Counted from the first letter of the stretch, positions 35,791 to 43,764 are shown. The stretch is 64,000 nt of DNA from JBCCXL01 sp039191605 (GCA_039191605.1 JBCCXL010000003.1:1-64000); one strand, 5' to 3'. The notes: a model not told the origin generated them from the sequence alone. Numbers and translations are program-made.

Positions 35791-35939
35791 TCAGAGGCAC
35801 GGTCATCAGATGCATCGTAATCAGAGGGACGGTGGTTAGAGGGATTGTCACTAGAGGAATAGCACTAGAGGGCCAGTCACTGGAGGGCCAATCACTAGAG
35901 GGCCAGTAACTAGAGGGCCAGTCACTAGAGGGATAGCGA
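35791..35939. repeat. Ten-unit 15-bp degenerate tandem array, overlapping the NUDIX gene end
   Basis: Units of 15 bp (one of 14) with consensus CTAGAGGGCCAGTCA run from 35791 to 35939. The copies nearest the NUDIX gene are best conserved and those nearest the Rrf2 gene are degenerate (TCAGAGGCACGGTCA). The last unit contains the NUDIX stop codon and its final codons. Confidence 0.93.
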
Positions 35940-36539
35940 GGAGCGCTGCTGGTCAAATAAATAGAAGGCGGCTACCACGAGGGAGTGGGTGATCTCGCCG
36001 CTCAAGATGGCCTGCGGAATCTGTTCTAGCGGAAGCCGGACCACTTCCAGCTCCTCGTCACCGTCTCCCGGTGGCTCCCCGATCTGCACCAGATCGGTGG
36101 CCAGCCAAGTGCCGATCTGGTTGCTCTGGATCGCGGGGTTGGGATGGACGGCGCCGAGATACTGCCAGCTCTTCGCCCGGTAGCCGGTCTCTTCGTAGAG
36201 CTCACGCTCCGCCGCAACCCGCTCCTCCTCGCCCTTTTCTATCAAGCCTCCGGGAATCTCGAGGGTCATCTGCCGAATGCCGAATCGCCACTGGCGCACC
36301 AGGAGGACTTCCTGCTCCGCCGTGAGGGCCATGATGTTGACCCAGCCCGGCATTTCGAGCACCAAGGCTCGCCGCTCATCTTTTACCTGTGCTTCTAGGT
36401 TCGCTGCACTGCCAGCACCCTCAGCATCTTCAGCGCGTTCAGGGCTCTGCGGTGCTTCCGCCTTCAGGGTATGGATTTCGAGGTCGAGCAAGGGATGCTC
36501 GAACTCCGTGTGAATATGCTCGGGGCGCCAGCGTCTCAT
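35925..36539 (-). CDS. NUDIX hydrolase, ADP-ribose pyrophosphatase-like
   Basis: A cytoplasmic hydrolase of nucleoside diphosphate compounds. The NUDIX box is perfect: from G98 to Y120, GLIEKGEEERVAAERELYEETGY fits G-x5-E-x7-RE-U-x-EE-x-G-U. The flanking LEIPGG and GAVHPNPAIQSNQIGTWLATDLVQIGE resemble ADP-ribose pyrophosphatases. The N-terminal ~55 residues include an acidic linker. Its ATG overlaps the stop of the small membrane protein upstream (ATGA). The last residues SSLSL and the stop codon come from the 15-bp tandem array, so the natural C-terminus has been replaced or extended by repeat sequence. Confidence 0.92.
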   Translation of the reverse strand: MRRWRPEHIHTEFEHPLLDLEIHTLKAEAPQSPERAEDAEGAGSAANLEAQVKDERRALVLEMPGWVNIMALTAEQEVLLVRQWRFGIRQMTLEIPGGLIEKGEEERVAAERELYEETGYRAKSWQYLGAVHPNPAIQSNQIGTWLATDLVQIGEPPGDGDEELEVVRLPLEQIPQAILSGEITHSLVVAAFYLFDQQRSSLSL

Positions 36540-36775
36540 TGGGGAGACCTCTCGTCGTTGGAAGGGGAGCGTTGGGGCGAGCGGAATCGGCGGTGCCGCC
36601 GGTAGATCTCCTGCAGCCGTTCCATCGAGCGACCGGTAGACCAGGCGAGCCCAGCGCTCGCGAGGCCGGCCATGCCTGCCAGGTCAGGAGCGATGTCTCG
36701 GGCCAGAACGAGGATTAGGGCTACGCCGAAGCCGATGCCTGCGGCGATCACCGCATGGCGGGAGGGCATGATCAT
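36536..36775 (-). CDS. Small membrane protein in the FAH-NUDIX operon
   Basis: A 79-residue protein with two closely spaced hydrophobic segments (AVIAAGIGFGVALILVLA and LAGMAGLASAGLAW), then a basic tail rich in Arg and Ser. No family is recognised. It is very likely real because both ends are coupled: its ATG overlaps the upstream FAH-family stop and its TGA overlaps the NUDIX start, each as ATGA. The position suggests it works with, or at least is expressed with, those two enzymes. Confidence 0.7.
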   Translation of the reverse strand: MIMPSRHAVIAAGIGFGVALILVLARDIAPDLAGMAGLASAGLAWSTGRSMERLQEIYRRHRRFRSPQRSPSNDERSPQ

Positions 36776-37593
36776 GAATTCATCTCGCTGGCGGGCTCGG
36801 AGCTCCGTGGGGGAGCGCCAGGGGGTTCGAGCTGCAGTGCTTCGATCGGCGTTGTCAGGGTGCCCACCTCTTCCATCTCGACCTCCACCAGATCTCCCGG
36901 CTGCAGCGGGCCGACCCCGGAAGGGGTTCCGGTGAGCACCACGTCCCCGGGTTCCAGGGTCATATGGCGAGAGATGTAAACCAGCAGCTCCCAGGGGGCG
37001 AAGATCATCTGATCAACCCCGCCCCGCTGCCGGACCTCACCGTTGATCCGGGTTTCGAGCCGCAGATGTTCCACCGAAGAGCCGTGGCGTACCGCTGGGC
37101 CGAAAGGACAAAAGCTATCGAAGCTCTTGCCCCGGGCAAAGGTCGCGTCCTGGCGCTGGAGGTCTCGGGCGGTGATGTCCAGAGCGCAGCTGACTCCAGC
37201 GAGGGCGTCTTCCGACTCCCAGCGGCTCGCCCGAGTGAGGCGCTGGCCCACTACGAGAGCGATTTCCCCTTCGAAGTCGACTCGGGAGCTCTCCGGCGGC
37301 AGCTGCACCGGCTGTCGTGGCCCGATGAGGCTAGAAGGAGCCTTGAGGAAGAGCAGTGGCTCAGCGGGTACCGGGTTGCCCAATTCTTCCGCGTGGGCTC
37401 GGTAGTTGCGCCCGACGCCGACGATCTTGCTCGGCGCCACCGGGAGCAAGGGGACTGCGGTGGAGCGATCCACCGGTCCTCCTAGCTCCCAGCGTTGCGG
37501 CGAAACCGTCAACGGGTCGCTATGCAGCCAGCGTAAGCTCTCGCCGTCGTCGGCAACAAAGAAGCCCTCCGGGGCCAATCGCATCCAGCGCAT
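36772..37593 (-). CDS. Fumarylacetoacetate hydrolase family protein
   Basis: A cytoplasmic metal-dependent hydrolase, decarboxylase or isomerase of the FAH superfamily. The domain covers most of the 273 residues: KIVGVGRNYRAHAEELGN, LFLKAPSSLIGPRQPVQLP, DFEGEIALVVG (metal ligands E108 and E110), CALDITARDLQ (D139), GKSFDSFCPFGP, LLVYISRHMTLEPGDVVLTGTPSGVGPLQPGD. The family also includes acylpyruvases and HpcE-type enzymes, so the substrate is open. It is the first gene of a leftward operon with the 79-residue membrane protein and the NUDIX hydrolase, overlapping the former by four bases. The C-terminal 20 residues are low-complexity. Confidence 0.9.
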   Translation of the reverse strand: MRWMRLAPEGFFVADDGESLRWLHSDPLTVSPQRWELGGPVDRSTAVPLLPVAPSKIVGVGRNYRAHAEELGNPVPAEPLLFLKAPSSLIGPRQPVQLPPESSRVDFEGEIALVVGQRLTRASRWESEDALAGVSCALDITARDLQRQDATFARGKSFDSFCPFGPAVRHGSSVEHLRLETRINGEVRQRGGVDQMIFAPWELLVYISRHMTLEPGDVVLTGTPSGVGPLQPGDLVEVEMEEVGTLTTPIEALQLEPPGAPPRSSEPASEMNS

Positions 37594-37703
37594 AGGGGAT
37601 TCATTGTACCGGGTTCTGAGGTCCTGACTCTCGGTGGGGGCTCGGGGATTCGCTGGTGGAAGAACGCCGCGTCCCTAGCCTTTGACCTCTTCCTTGTTGC
37701 TTT

Positions 37704-38957
37704 CTATGGCACTACCTCAATAGCACCATCGAGCAGCGGAGCCGCATCGCTAGCCAGACCGGTGGAGTGGAGGGCCTCGAGGAAGGCTGGTGGTAGCGGG
37801 GCGGCGAGCTTCAGCATCTTGCCCGAATCGGGATGGGGTAGCTCCAGGGCGAAAGCGTGGAGCAAGAGGCTAGATTTCGGGGCGGGGTTCAGCGCCCGAG
37901 AGGCGCCGTATTGCACGTCGCCACAGACCGGGTGTCCGAGATGCGCTAGATGCAACCGCACCTGATGGGTGCGGCCGGTCTCCAGTTGGCAGGCAACCAG
38001 GCTATACCCTGGTTGCCGGTTTCCTGGTTCTTCCCCATGATTCGCGTTGGGGCTCCCTTGATCTTCCTGGGTTCCCAGCACGCTGATGCGGGTTCGCGCT
38101 GCCTTGCCCTGAGGGGATACGGCGAAGTGCCACTTCCTTCCCACTCGGTCGATGGGGGCGTCTACCAGTAGCTCTTCTTCAGTTCCCTGCTGGTCATCAG
38201 GACCTTGCAGGACTCCCTGCACCAACGCGAGATAGCGCCGCGTGACGCGATCCTTAGACCAGGCCTGCTGCAGCGCTTTGGGAGCTTTTGGGTGGGTGGC
38301 GAAGAGCAGGATTCCGCTGGTGCGGCGGTCCAGGCGATGGACGAGATGAAGGAACGGGCGTTCGCCTCGGAGGCTAGCGAGCTGATGTCGCAACAGCTGG
38401 TCGGCGGCCCAATCCGTCGACGAGTTTGGGCGTCTGCCTGGGTTTTTAGGAAAAGCCTTGTCGCGTCGCCCTCGGATCGGCTGGGAAAGCATGCCAGCTG
38501 GCTTGTTCACTACCACCAGGAAGTCGTCTTGATAGAGGATCGGTAGCGACGGGTCGATCGGGAGAGTGGTTCTCGGAGCGCCTCTTCCCCGGATGGTGGA
38601 TCCCGAGCCCGGGGCCTCCGGGTCTGTTTCTCCTGGGGTGGGGCCTCCTGGAATCGAGTCTCCCGCGATGGTGGGCAAACCGATCTCCGGAAGCTGCTGT
38701 GGGATGCGTAGATCGACGACATCTCCGAGCTGCAGAATCCTGCCCTGCACTCGTACTTCCTTGCCGTTGCGGTATACCCATCCTCTACCGATCCAATCCC
38801 GAGCCCGGCGGCGGGAGAGGGAGGTTGCGGCAGCTAGAAAGCGATCGAGGCGCTCTTGCTGTAGCGTCTCCCCCACCGTCAGCCGCAGGTGCTTTGGCTC
38901 GCCGGATTGTTGGGATGATTTGCTGGTGGGCGGTGAGTCCGTGCGCTCGGTAGTCAT
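37704..38957 (-). CDS. RluA-family pseudouridine synthase with S4 domain
   Basis: It converts uridine to pseudouridine in ribosomal or transfer RNA. Residues about 34-85 are an S4 RNA-binding domain (ERLDRFLAAATSLSRRRARDWIGRGWVYRNGK). The catalytic domain (about 140-385) has DDFLVVVNKPAGM, HLVHRLDRRTSGILLFA with the catalytic D210, and the late motif LETGRTHQVRLHLAHLGHPVCGD. A linker of about 40 residues (100-135) and another polar insert near 298-310 make it longer (417) than RluD. Whether it is RluC, RluD or another type cannot be said. The ATG lies in the first unit of a 17-bp tandem repeat (see repeat at 38955). Confidence 0.93.
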   Translation of the reverse strand: MTTERTDSPPTSKSSQQSGEPKHLRLTVGETLQQERLDRFLAAATSLSRRRARDWIGRGWVYRNGKEVRVQGRILQLGDVVDLRIPQQLPEIGLPTIAGDSIPGGPTPGETDPEAPGSGSTIRGRGAPRTTLPIDPSLPILYQDDFLVVVNKPAGMLSQPIRGRRDKAFPKNPGRRPNSSTDWAADQLLRHQLASLRGERPFLHLVHRLDRRTSGILLFATHPKAPKALQQAWSKDRVTRRYLALVQGVLQGPDDQQGTEEELLVDAPIDRVGRKWHFAVSPQGKAARTRISVLGTQEDQGSPNANHGEEPGNRQPGYSLVACQLETGRTHQVRLHLAHLGHPVCGDVQYGASRALNPAPKSSLLLHAFALELPHPDSGKMLKLAAPLPPAFLEALHSTGLASDAAPLLDGAIEVVP

Positions 38958-39005
38958 CGGTGCATTGTAGCCATCGGGGGATTGCAGTCATCAGGGGATT
39001 GCGGT
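38955..39005. repeat. Three 17-bp tandem repeats at the pseudouridine synthase start codon
   Basis: Units at 38955, 38972 and 38989 share CATC-GGGG-ATTGCAG-like sequence. On the reverse strand each unit ends in GATG, and the ATG at 38957 is the start of the pseudouridine synthase gene. The copies therefore present three ATGs spaced 17 bases apart in three different frames. Confidence 0.88.
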
Positions 39006-39154
39006 CTAGCTCGCGCGGCCGAGAATGCCTTGGCTCTCCAAAAAGGCCAAGTTCGCAGAGGGGAGCTGGAACGAGTTGGCGATGCTATTCTCACTGCGCC
39101 CGCCAACTCCTCAAAGCTCCCCCGTATTGCCCATGGAGGGCTCGCGCTAGGACC

Positions 39155-40408
39155 ATGCTCGAAGATCCCGCCAACCTGGAAGCCTGGAAGGCCTTGTTCT
39201 CGAACCCTGAGTTCTGGAAGCTGGCGAGCATTCCCTTCGTCGCCGCGGTGGTGGGATGGGTCACCAATTGGGTGGCGATCAAGCTGACCTTCAGGCCCCT
39301 GGAATTCGTCGGCATTCGCCCTATCTTCGGGTGGCAGGGGATCATTCCGGCGAAGGCCCGCAAGATGGCCGAGATTTTTGTGGACTCGACCATGTATCGC
39401 CTCGGGACCCTGCCGGAGCTCTTTGCCCGCATGGAGCCCGAGGTGGTGTCGGATCACATCACGCGGGTCATGGATGGCCGCTTGCGGGGTTTCACCGACG
39501 AGATCATGTTTCTCGAGGCGCCCACCCTGTGGCGGGCGACGCCGACGGTGGTCAAGCATCGAATCTATGCCCGGGTTCGGGAGACCATGCCTCAGCTGGT
39601 CGATCAGCTGATGGAGGAGCTGACCCAGAACGTCGAAGAGGTGATCGACTTCAAGGAGATGATCGCCGGCCAGCTGGAGCGCGACAAGGAGCTGCTCAAC
39701 CGACTCTTCCTCGAAGCGGGAGAGAAAGAGTTCAAGTTCCTGATCCGCTCCGGGCTTTACTTTGGCTTCCCCTTCGGCCTCTTGCAGCTGGGGGTGTGGA
39801 TCTTCCACCGCGAAGTCTGGGTGCTGCCGGTCTTCGGCCTGCTGGTGGGCTGGGCGACCAACTGGATCGCCATCAACCTCATCTTTCGTCCCCTGCATCC
39901 GGTCACCATCGGGCGCCATCGCATCCAGGGCCTCTTCCTACAGCGTCAGAAGGAAGTTGCCGCGGCGTGGTGCCGCTTGGTGACGAGCGAGATCGTGACG
40001 GTGCAGCGCTTCTCCGATCAGATGCTCCGGGGGCCCCGCTCGGAGCTCGCCCACCGACTGATTCGCGAGCATATTCGGCCGGTGGTGGACGAAGTCATCG
40101 GCGTCATCAAGCCCGTCGCCCGCCTCACCCTGGGGGCTGACGCCCTGCAGCGGATCGAGGCCAGCGCTGCCGAGAAGGCGGTGGAGGTCTCCGCCGACCC
40201 CTTCGATGACTGGGCCTTCAACGAGGACCGCGCCCGCTTAGTGGAGCGACTCCTGCGCGAGCGGATGGAGTCGATGCCGCCGGATGAGTTTCAGGATCTG
40301 CTGCGGCCCTGTTTCCAAGAAGACGAGTTGAAGCTGATTCTCGTCGGTGCCGCCCTCGGCTTCGCCGCGGGTCTGGCGCAGCTGATCTTCGTTTTCGGCG
40401 GCCTCTGA
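39155..40408 (+). CDS. DUF445-family membrane protein
   Basis: A 417-residue protein with two copies of a similar membrane-flanked pattern: FVAAVVGWVTNWVAIKLTFRPLEFVGIRPIFGWQGIIPAKARKMAEIFVDST near the N-terminus and VFGLLVGWATNWIAINLIFRPLHPVTIGRHRIQGLFLQRQKEVAAAW near residue 235. The long region between them is helical and amphipathic. A last hydrophobic stretch closes the protein (LILVGAALGFAAGLAQLIFVF). DUF445 members (YheB-like) have no firm function, though some are linked to envelope or stress phenotypes. An upstream extension to 38960 exists in frame but overlaps the tandem repeat and is unlikely. The stop codon is part of a 29-bp repeat. Confidence 0.9.
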   Translation: MLEDPANLEAWKALFSNPEFWKLASIPFVAAVVGWVTNWVAIKLTFRPLEFVGIRPIFGWQGIIPAKARKMAEIFVDSTMYRLGTLPELFARMEPEVVSDHITRVMDGRLRGFTDEIMFLEAPTLWRATPTVVKHRIYARVRETMPQLVDQLMEELTQNVEEVIDFKEMIAGQLERDKELLNRLFLEAGEKEFKFLIRSGLYFGFPFGLLQLGVWIFHREVWVLPVFGLLVGWATNWIAINLIFRPLHPVTIGRHRIQGLFLQRQKEVAAAWCRLVTSEIVTVQRFSDQMLRGPRSELAHRLIREHIRPVVDEVIGVIKPVARLTLGADALQRIEASAAEKAVEVSADPFDDWAFNEDRARLVERLLRERMESMPPDEFQDLLRPCFQEDELKLILVGAALGFAAGLAQLIFVFGGL

Positions 40409-40483
40409 AAGCAGCAAGAGCGCGGGGCGGCCTCTGAAAGCAGCAAGAGCGCGGGGCGGCCTCTGAAAGCAGCAAGAGCCCCG
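40397..40483. repeat. Three 29-bp tandem repeats carrying the DUF445 stop codon
   Basis: GGCGGCCTCTGAAAGCAGCA plus nine further bases is repeated at 40397, 40426 and 40455; copies one and two are identical and the third differs only at its end. The first copy encodes the protein's last residues Gly-Gly-Leu and its TGA, so the gene's end has been triplicated into the gap before the convergent btuF gene. Confidence 0.96.
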
Positions 40484-40490
40484 GGCGGGC

Positions 40491-41483
40491 TTAGGGAGCT
40501 ACCGCCGGCTCGGGGATCGGTAGGCCCTGGAGAACCTCCGTCAACTGGTTGTAGGTTCGCGGCAGCCGGGGGCCAGGGATCAGCACGTGGCTGCCGGTGA
40601 CCGAATACAGCAACGGGATACGCTGGTCCGGCTCGGTGGACGCGGATCGCCAAGCGGCGTTGTGCTCTTCTGCGGAGAGCTCCCCCTTGTCGAGACTCCC
40701 AGTGCTGAGCTCGATGATCGCCTCTGGCTGAAGCTCGAGGATCTCCTGCATCGAGGCGAAGGGTGACTCAAGATTTTCTGCAGGGTTGAACGCTCCCAGT
40801 CGGGACAGCAGTTCTCCGGCCCAATCGTCTTCGCGGGCGATTCGGATCTTGTCTCGTTCCTCAGCGTCTCGGCCTAGGGTGATCACTACCCTTCGACCCT
40901 CGGCGATGGGTCGAGGTGCCAGCGTAATCTCGAGCCGCCGTCGCAGGCCTTCCGCCGCCCCTGATGATTCGAGGGCCGCACCGAGGGTGTCGATACCGAC
41001 CCGCAGACCGCCGAGACTTTGTGTCTCGATCTCGATGACCTGAAAACCTTCCTCCTCGAGCGCGGCTCGAGAAGCGTCATGGCCGGCGGGCAGCAGAACG
41101 TAGCGGGGGGCAATAGAGCGCAGCACCCGAAGGTCCGGCTCCGAGGCGGAGCCTACCTTGGGTAATGAAGTCGCCTCTGGGGGCCAGAGGGTTCCACGGG
41201 GAACAGCCACGACCCGATTGGCAAGGCCTACCCCGTAGGCGAGCTCTAACGTCACCGCATCGAGGGCGGCGACGGTTTGAGCCACTCGCTTGGCGTTGGG
41301 AGAGTTTCTTTCCTGGAGACAACCGGTAGCGAGAAGGAGCACGGGCAGCAGAAGAGCTAGAGAGCGCAGCGCCGGAGGCTTGAAGGCCCAATGGCGCCAG
41401 TGCGCTGACCTGCTTTGAGCAGCGCGCAACGGGGCCACGGAAGAGGAGCTGGGAGCGGAGCTTGGCTGAGACGATGGGGTCAT
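40491..41483 (-). CDS. btuF: BtuF-like cobalamin (vitamin B12) ABC transporter substrate-binding lipoprotein
   Basis: A periplasmic binding protein of the BtuF/FhuD type. A lipobox LLATGC places the lipidated Cys at residue 55, so it is membrane-anchored. Two lobes follow: RVVAVPRGTLWPPEATSLPKVG, LRVLRSIAPRYVLLPAG and ILELQPEAIIELS are typical class-III binding-protein stretches. The N-terminus is unusually long (about 40 residues before the hydrophobic core), but TAGGAGG sits 8 bases before the ATG. Being downstream of btuB under a cobalamin riboswitch supports a corrinoid substrate; the BtuCD permease is not in the window. Its start codon and ribosome binding site lie in a 14-bp hairpin (41481-41528). 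Confidence 0.84.
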   Translation of the reverse strand: MTPSSQPSSAPSSSSVAPLRAAQSRSAHWRHWAFKPPALRSLALLLPVLLLATGCLQERNSPNAKRVAQTVAALDAVTLELAYGVGLANRVVAVPRGTLWPPEATSLPKVGSASEPDLRVLRSIAPRYVLLPAGHDASRAALEEEGFQVIEIETQSLGGLRVGIDTLGAALESSGAAEGLRRRLEITLAPRPIAEGRRVVITLGRDAEERDKIRIAREDDWAGELLSRLGAFNPAENLESPFASMQEILELQPEAIIELSTGSLDKGELSAEEHNAAWRSASTEPDQRIPLLYSVTGSHVLIPGPRLPRTYNQLTEVLQGLPIPEPAVAP

Positions 41484-41528
41484 GGCGGGAGCCTCCTACG
41501 GCGAAGCGCAGTGTAGGCTCCCGCCATG
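41481..41528 (-). promoter_or_regulatory. Hairpin enclosing the btuF ribosome binding site and start codon
   Basis: CATGGCGGGAGCCT and AGGCTCCCGCCATG form a perfect 14-bp inverted repeat with a 20-base loop. In the mRNA (reverse strand) the 3' arm contains the end of TAGGAGG and the btuF ATG, so folding would hide the start site. There is no T-run, so it is not a classic terminator. Confidence 0.75.
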
Positions 41529-41547
41529 GTGGGCTGCTGAGCTGGGC

Positions 41548-43437
41548 TCAGCGCCCGAGGCGGAGCTCCAGGCCGGCAATGAATCTGCGACCGGGAGCCG
41601 GGAAGCCGGCGGCTTCTTCGTAGTCTTCGTCGAAGAGGTTGTCGATGCGGAGATAGGGAGCGAGGTTCTGACGAGCCTGCCACCTCAGCGCCCAATCCAC
41701 CCGAGCATAGCTCGAAGCCTGGATCGTCGTGAAGGTTACGGGATCTACGTCGGGACGCTCTCCCACTGCGAATGCCGTCAGCCGGGTGCTGAGGTCATCT
41801 CCGGCCCAACCGATTTCAAGGCTCCATTCCTCGTCCGCTCGACGAAGCAGAGCTTCCCCGCTGCGCCGGTCCTCGGCGTCGAGCCAGGTGCTGGTGAGGC
41901 GCCCGCTCCAGGGGCCGCGGAACCAGCCAACCCAGGCTTCTGCACCGCGGCTTCTGGCCTCGCCGATATTGACGTTGCGGAAGGTGACGAAGTCGAATTC
42001 GATGAGGTCGTCGACCCGGTTGTCGAAGGCCACCACGGCGGCATTCCAGCGGGTGCCGTTCTGGCCCCAGCCGCCCTCTAACGCAACTTCCCAACCGCTC
42101 GCGCTCTCCGGCTGGAGATCTGGGTTGCCGCTGAAGGGAAAGAAGAGCTCGCCGAGGGAAGGGGCGCGGAAGCTCTCGGCCCAGCCGGCCCGCAGGCGTA
42201 GCTGAGGCTGAATGGCCCAGGCGATTGCAAAGCTCGGGGAGCTCTGGGAGCCGAAGGTGTCGCTGTCGTCATAGCGCAGGCCACCCTCGATGGTGACGTC
42301 CCCTGAGCTCCAATGGGCCTGGGCAAAGGCGGCGCTATTGCGCTGGGTTTCCTCATCGAGGTTGGAGCCGAAGTTGGATTCATTGCTCGCTTCTTCCTCG
42401 CTCCACTCGCCGCCGAACGCCAGCCAGCCGTCCTGAGACCAATCCCAGCTCACCACGGCTCTCGCCCGCTGGCGGGTGGTCTCCGTATCGTTGACCGAGA
42501 AGGAGGCGTCCGGATCCCGAAACAGGAAGTCGCCGTTGGCGGATCCAAGGTTCGCGCGCCACCTCCAGCCGTCACCGACCCCGTGTGCCGGGATCACAAT
42601 CTCCCGGGCGTCGCTATCCTGGCGTCGGTTGGGCGTCGGGGTCACGCCAGAGCGGGGGATTCCAATCTCGCTGGACAGACCCCGAATCAAGAGACCCAGG
42701 CTGAGGCTCTCCTCTGCCTCCCACAGGAGGCGCCCGGTGCCGAAACCCAGGTCGTAGTCATCATTGGCGACGACACCATCGTCCGTAGCCCAGGCTCCTA
42801 CCAGGTCGAGAGTGGTGGCTCCGAGGTTCCACCCGAGGGAAGAGGAGACCCGGCTATGGCCGTCTTCTCCCGCCTCTCCTCGGATCATGAAGCCGTTGTC
42901 GGTGCCGGAGATGAGCTGAATTACGCCGCCCACCGCAGAGCTGCCGTAGACCGTGCTGAGGGGGCCACGGACGACCTCGATCCTGTCCGCACCATCGGTG
43001 GTCAGCAGAGATCCGTCAAAGGCTCCGAAGAACGGGTCGTTGAGGGGCAGGCCGTTCCACAGGACCAAGGCCTGGTTGGAGTTGGCTCCCCGCAGGAAGA
43101 AGGACACCGCCTTACCGGGGCCGCCGGTTCGCGCCGAAGATACCCCCGGCACGGTTCGCAGCGCATCGTCGATAAAGTAGACCTGGCGGGCCTCGATCTC
43201 ACTGCGGGGGATCACGGTGACGGTCGTGAGGCCCTCCCCAAGCTCCTGAGGTTCGAGGCTGCCGGTGACCACGATGAGGTCTTCGAAGCCTGGCCCAGGG
43301 GAGGCTGAGGGGCTCTCGATGGCGACTTCGGAATCTGAATTGGGGGAGGCTTCCGGTGGGGAGCCGGATTCCTGAGCGAAAAGTGCCGATGGAATCACGC
43401 CCCCGAGGATTCCGACGGCCAGCAGTAGGTAGCGCAT
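41548..43437 (-). CDS. btuB: TonB-dependent vitamin B12 receptor (BtuB-like)
   Basis: An outer-membrane cobalamin importer. From ATG 43437, preceded by AAAGGA, it is 629 residues with a signal peptide (MRYLLLAVGILGGVIPSALFAQ). The plug has the TonB-box-like EDLIVVTGS, VTVIPRSEIEARQVYFIDDALRTVPGV, FLRGANSNQALVLWNGLPLNDP and IEVVRGPLSTVYGSSAVGGVIQLIS, all matching BtuB-type receptors. The barrel ends AGLELRLGR. The first gene downstream of a cobalamin riboswitch, it forms an operon with btuF (64 bases between). The longer frame back to 43503 would mask the signal peptide. The small size of the receptor is normal for BtuB. Confidence 0.92.
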   Translation of the reverse strand: MRYLLLAVGILGGVIPSALFAQESGSPPEASPNSDSEVAIESPSASPGPGFEDLIVVTGSLEPQELGEGLTTVTVIPRSEIEARQVYFIDDALRTVPGVSSARTGGPGKAVSFFLRGANSNQALVLWNGLPLNDPFFGAFDGSLLTTDGADRIEVVRGPLSTVYGSSAVGGVIQLISGTDNGFMIRGEAGEDGHSRVSSSLGWNLGATTLDLVGAWATDDGVVANDDYDLGFGTGRLLWEAEESLSLGLLIRGLSSEIGIPRSGVTPTPNRRQDSDAREIVIPAHGVGDGWRWRANLGSANGDFLFRDPDASFSVNDTETTRQRARAVVSWDWSQDGWLAFGGEWSEEEASNESNFGSNLDEETQRNSAAFAQAHWSSGDVTIEGGLRYDDSDTFGSQSSPSFAIAWAIQPQLRLRAGWAESFRAPSLGELFFPFSGNPDLQPESASGWEVALEGGWGQNGTRWNAAVVAFDNRVDDLIEFDFVTFRNVNIGEARSRGAEAWVGWFRGPWSGRLTSTWLDAEDRRSGEALLRRADEEWSLEIGWAGDDLSTRLTAFAVGERPDVDPVTFTTIQASSYARVDWALRWQARQNLAPYLRIDNLFDEDYEEAAGFPAPGRRFIAGLELRLGR

Positions 43438-43587
43438 GGCGTCCTTTCTACAGACCCTGAATGGATCTGCGGAAAATCTCGCCGTCACAAGGACCGCCGG
43501 CACCCATAGCTCCGCTGGCCGCGCAGCGCACGGCAGCTAGAGCTGGGCCCGAGCGCTCGGATCCCCGCGAGCGACGAGCTGCTCGAT

Positions 43588-43764
43588 CCTGGGCAGGTCT
43601 CCTGGCTTCCGGATCGTCCTACTCTCGAGGCCTTCCCACCCGAGCCACCGCCTCGCGCGATGTGCGCGAAGCGATCCCTCTCGGGCAGTGGTGTCTTCCT
43701 CGATTTCGTCCCCGGTTACAGTGGCGGGGGCCGCGCCGGTTTTTCACCGGCTTCCCTTTTCAGA
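43588..43764 (-). ncRNA. Cobalamin riboswitch
   Basis: On the reverse strand the RNA starts GGGAAGCCGGTGAAAA-CCGGCGCGGCCCCCGCCACTGTAACCGGGG, which is the conserved 5' part of the B12 aptamer. GCCACTG (complement of 43719-43725) is present. It ends with CCGGAAGCCAGGAGACCTGCC (complement of 43591-43612), the conserved 3' part that pairs into the junction. The next gene is btuB, with about 150 bases of expression platform in between. Binding of adenosylcobalamin is expected to lower btuB-btuF expression, so uptake would rise when B12 is scarce. Confidence 0.97.

Noticed and set aside
35732..35956. A small minus-strand ORF encoding repeated SSDWP
   Set aside because: It is only the translation of the 15-bp array in one frame, overlaps the ends of both neighbours and has no start signals.
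40397..40483. CRISPR-like 29-bp repeats
   Set aside because: The copies are directly adjacent with no spacers, and there are no cas genes. This is a simple tandem duplication.
42313..43308. A 331-codon plus-strand frame opposite btuB
   Set aside because: Antisense shadow; the minus-strand gene is supported by riboswitch, ribosome binding site and plug motifs.
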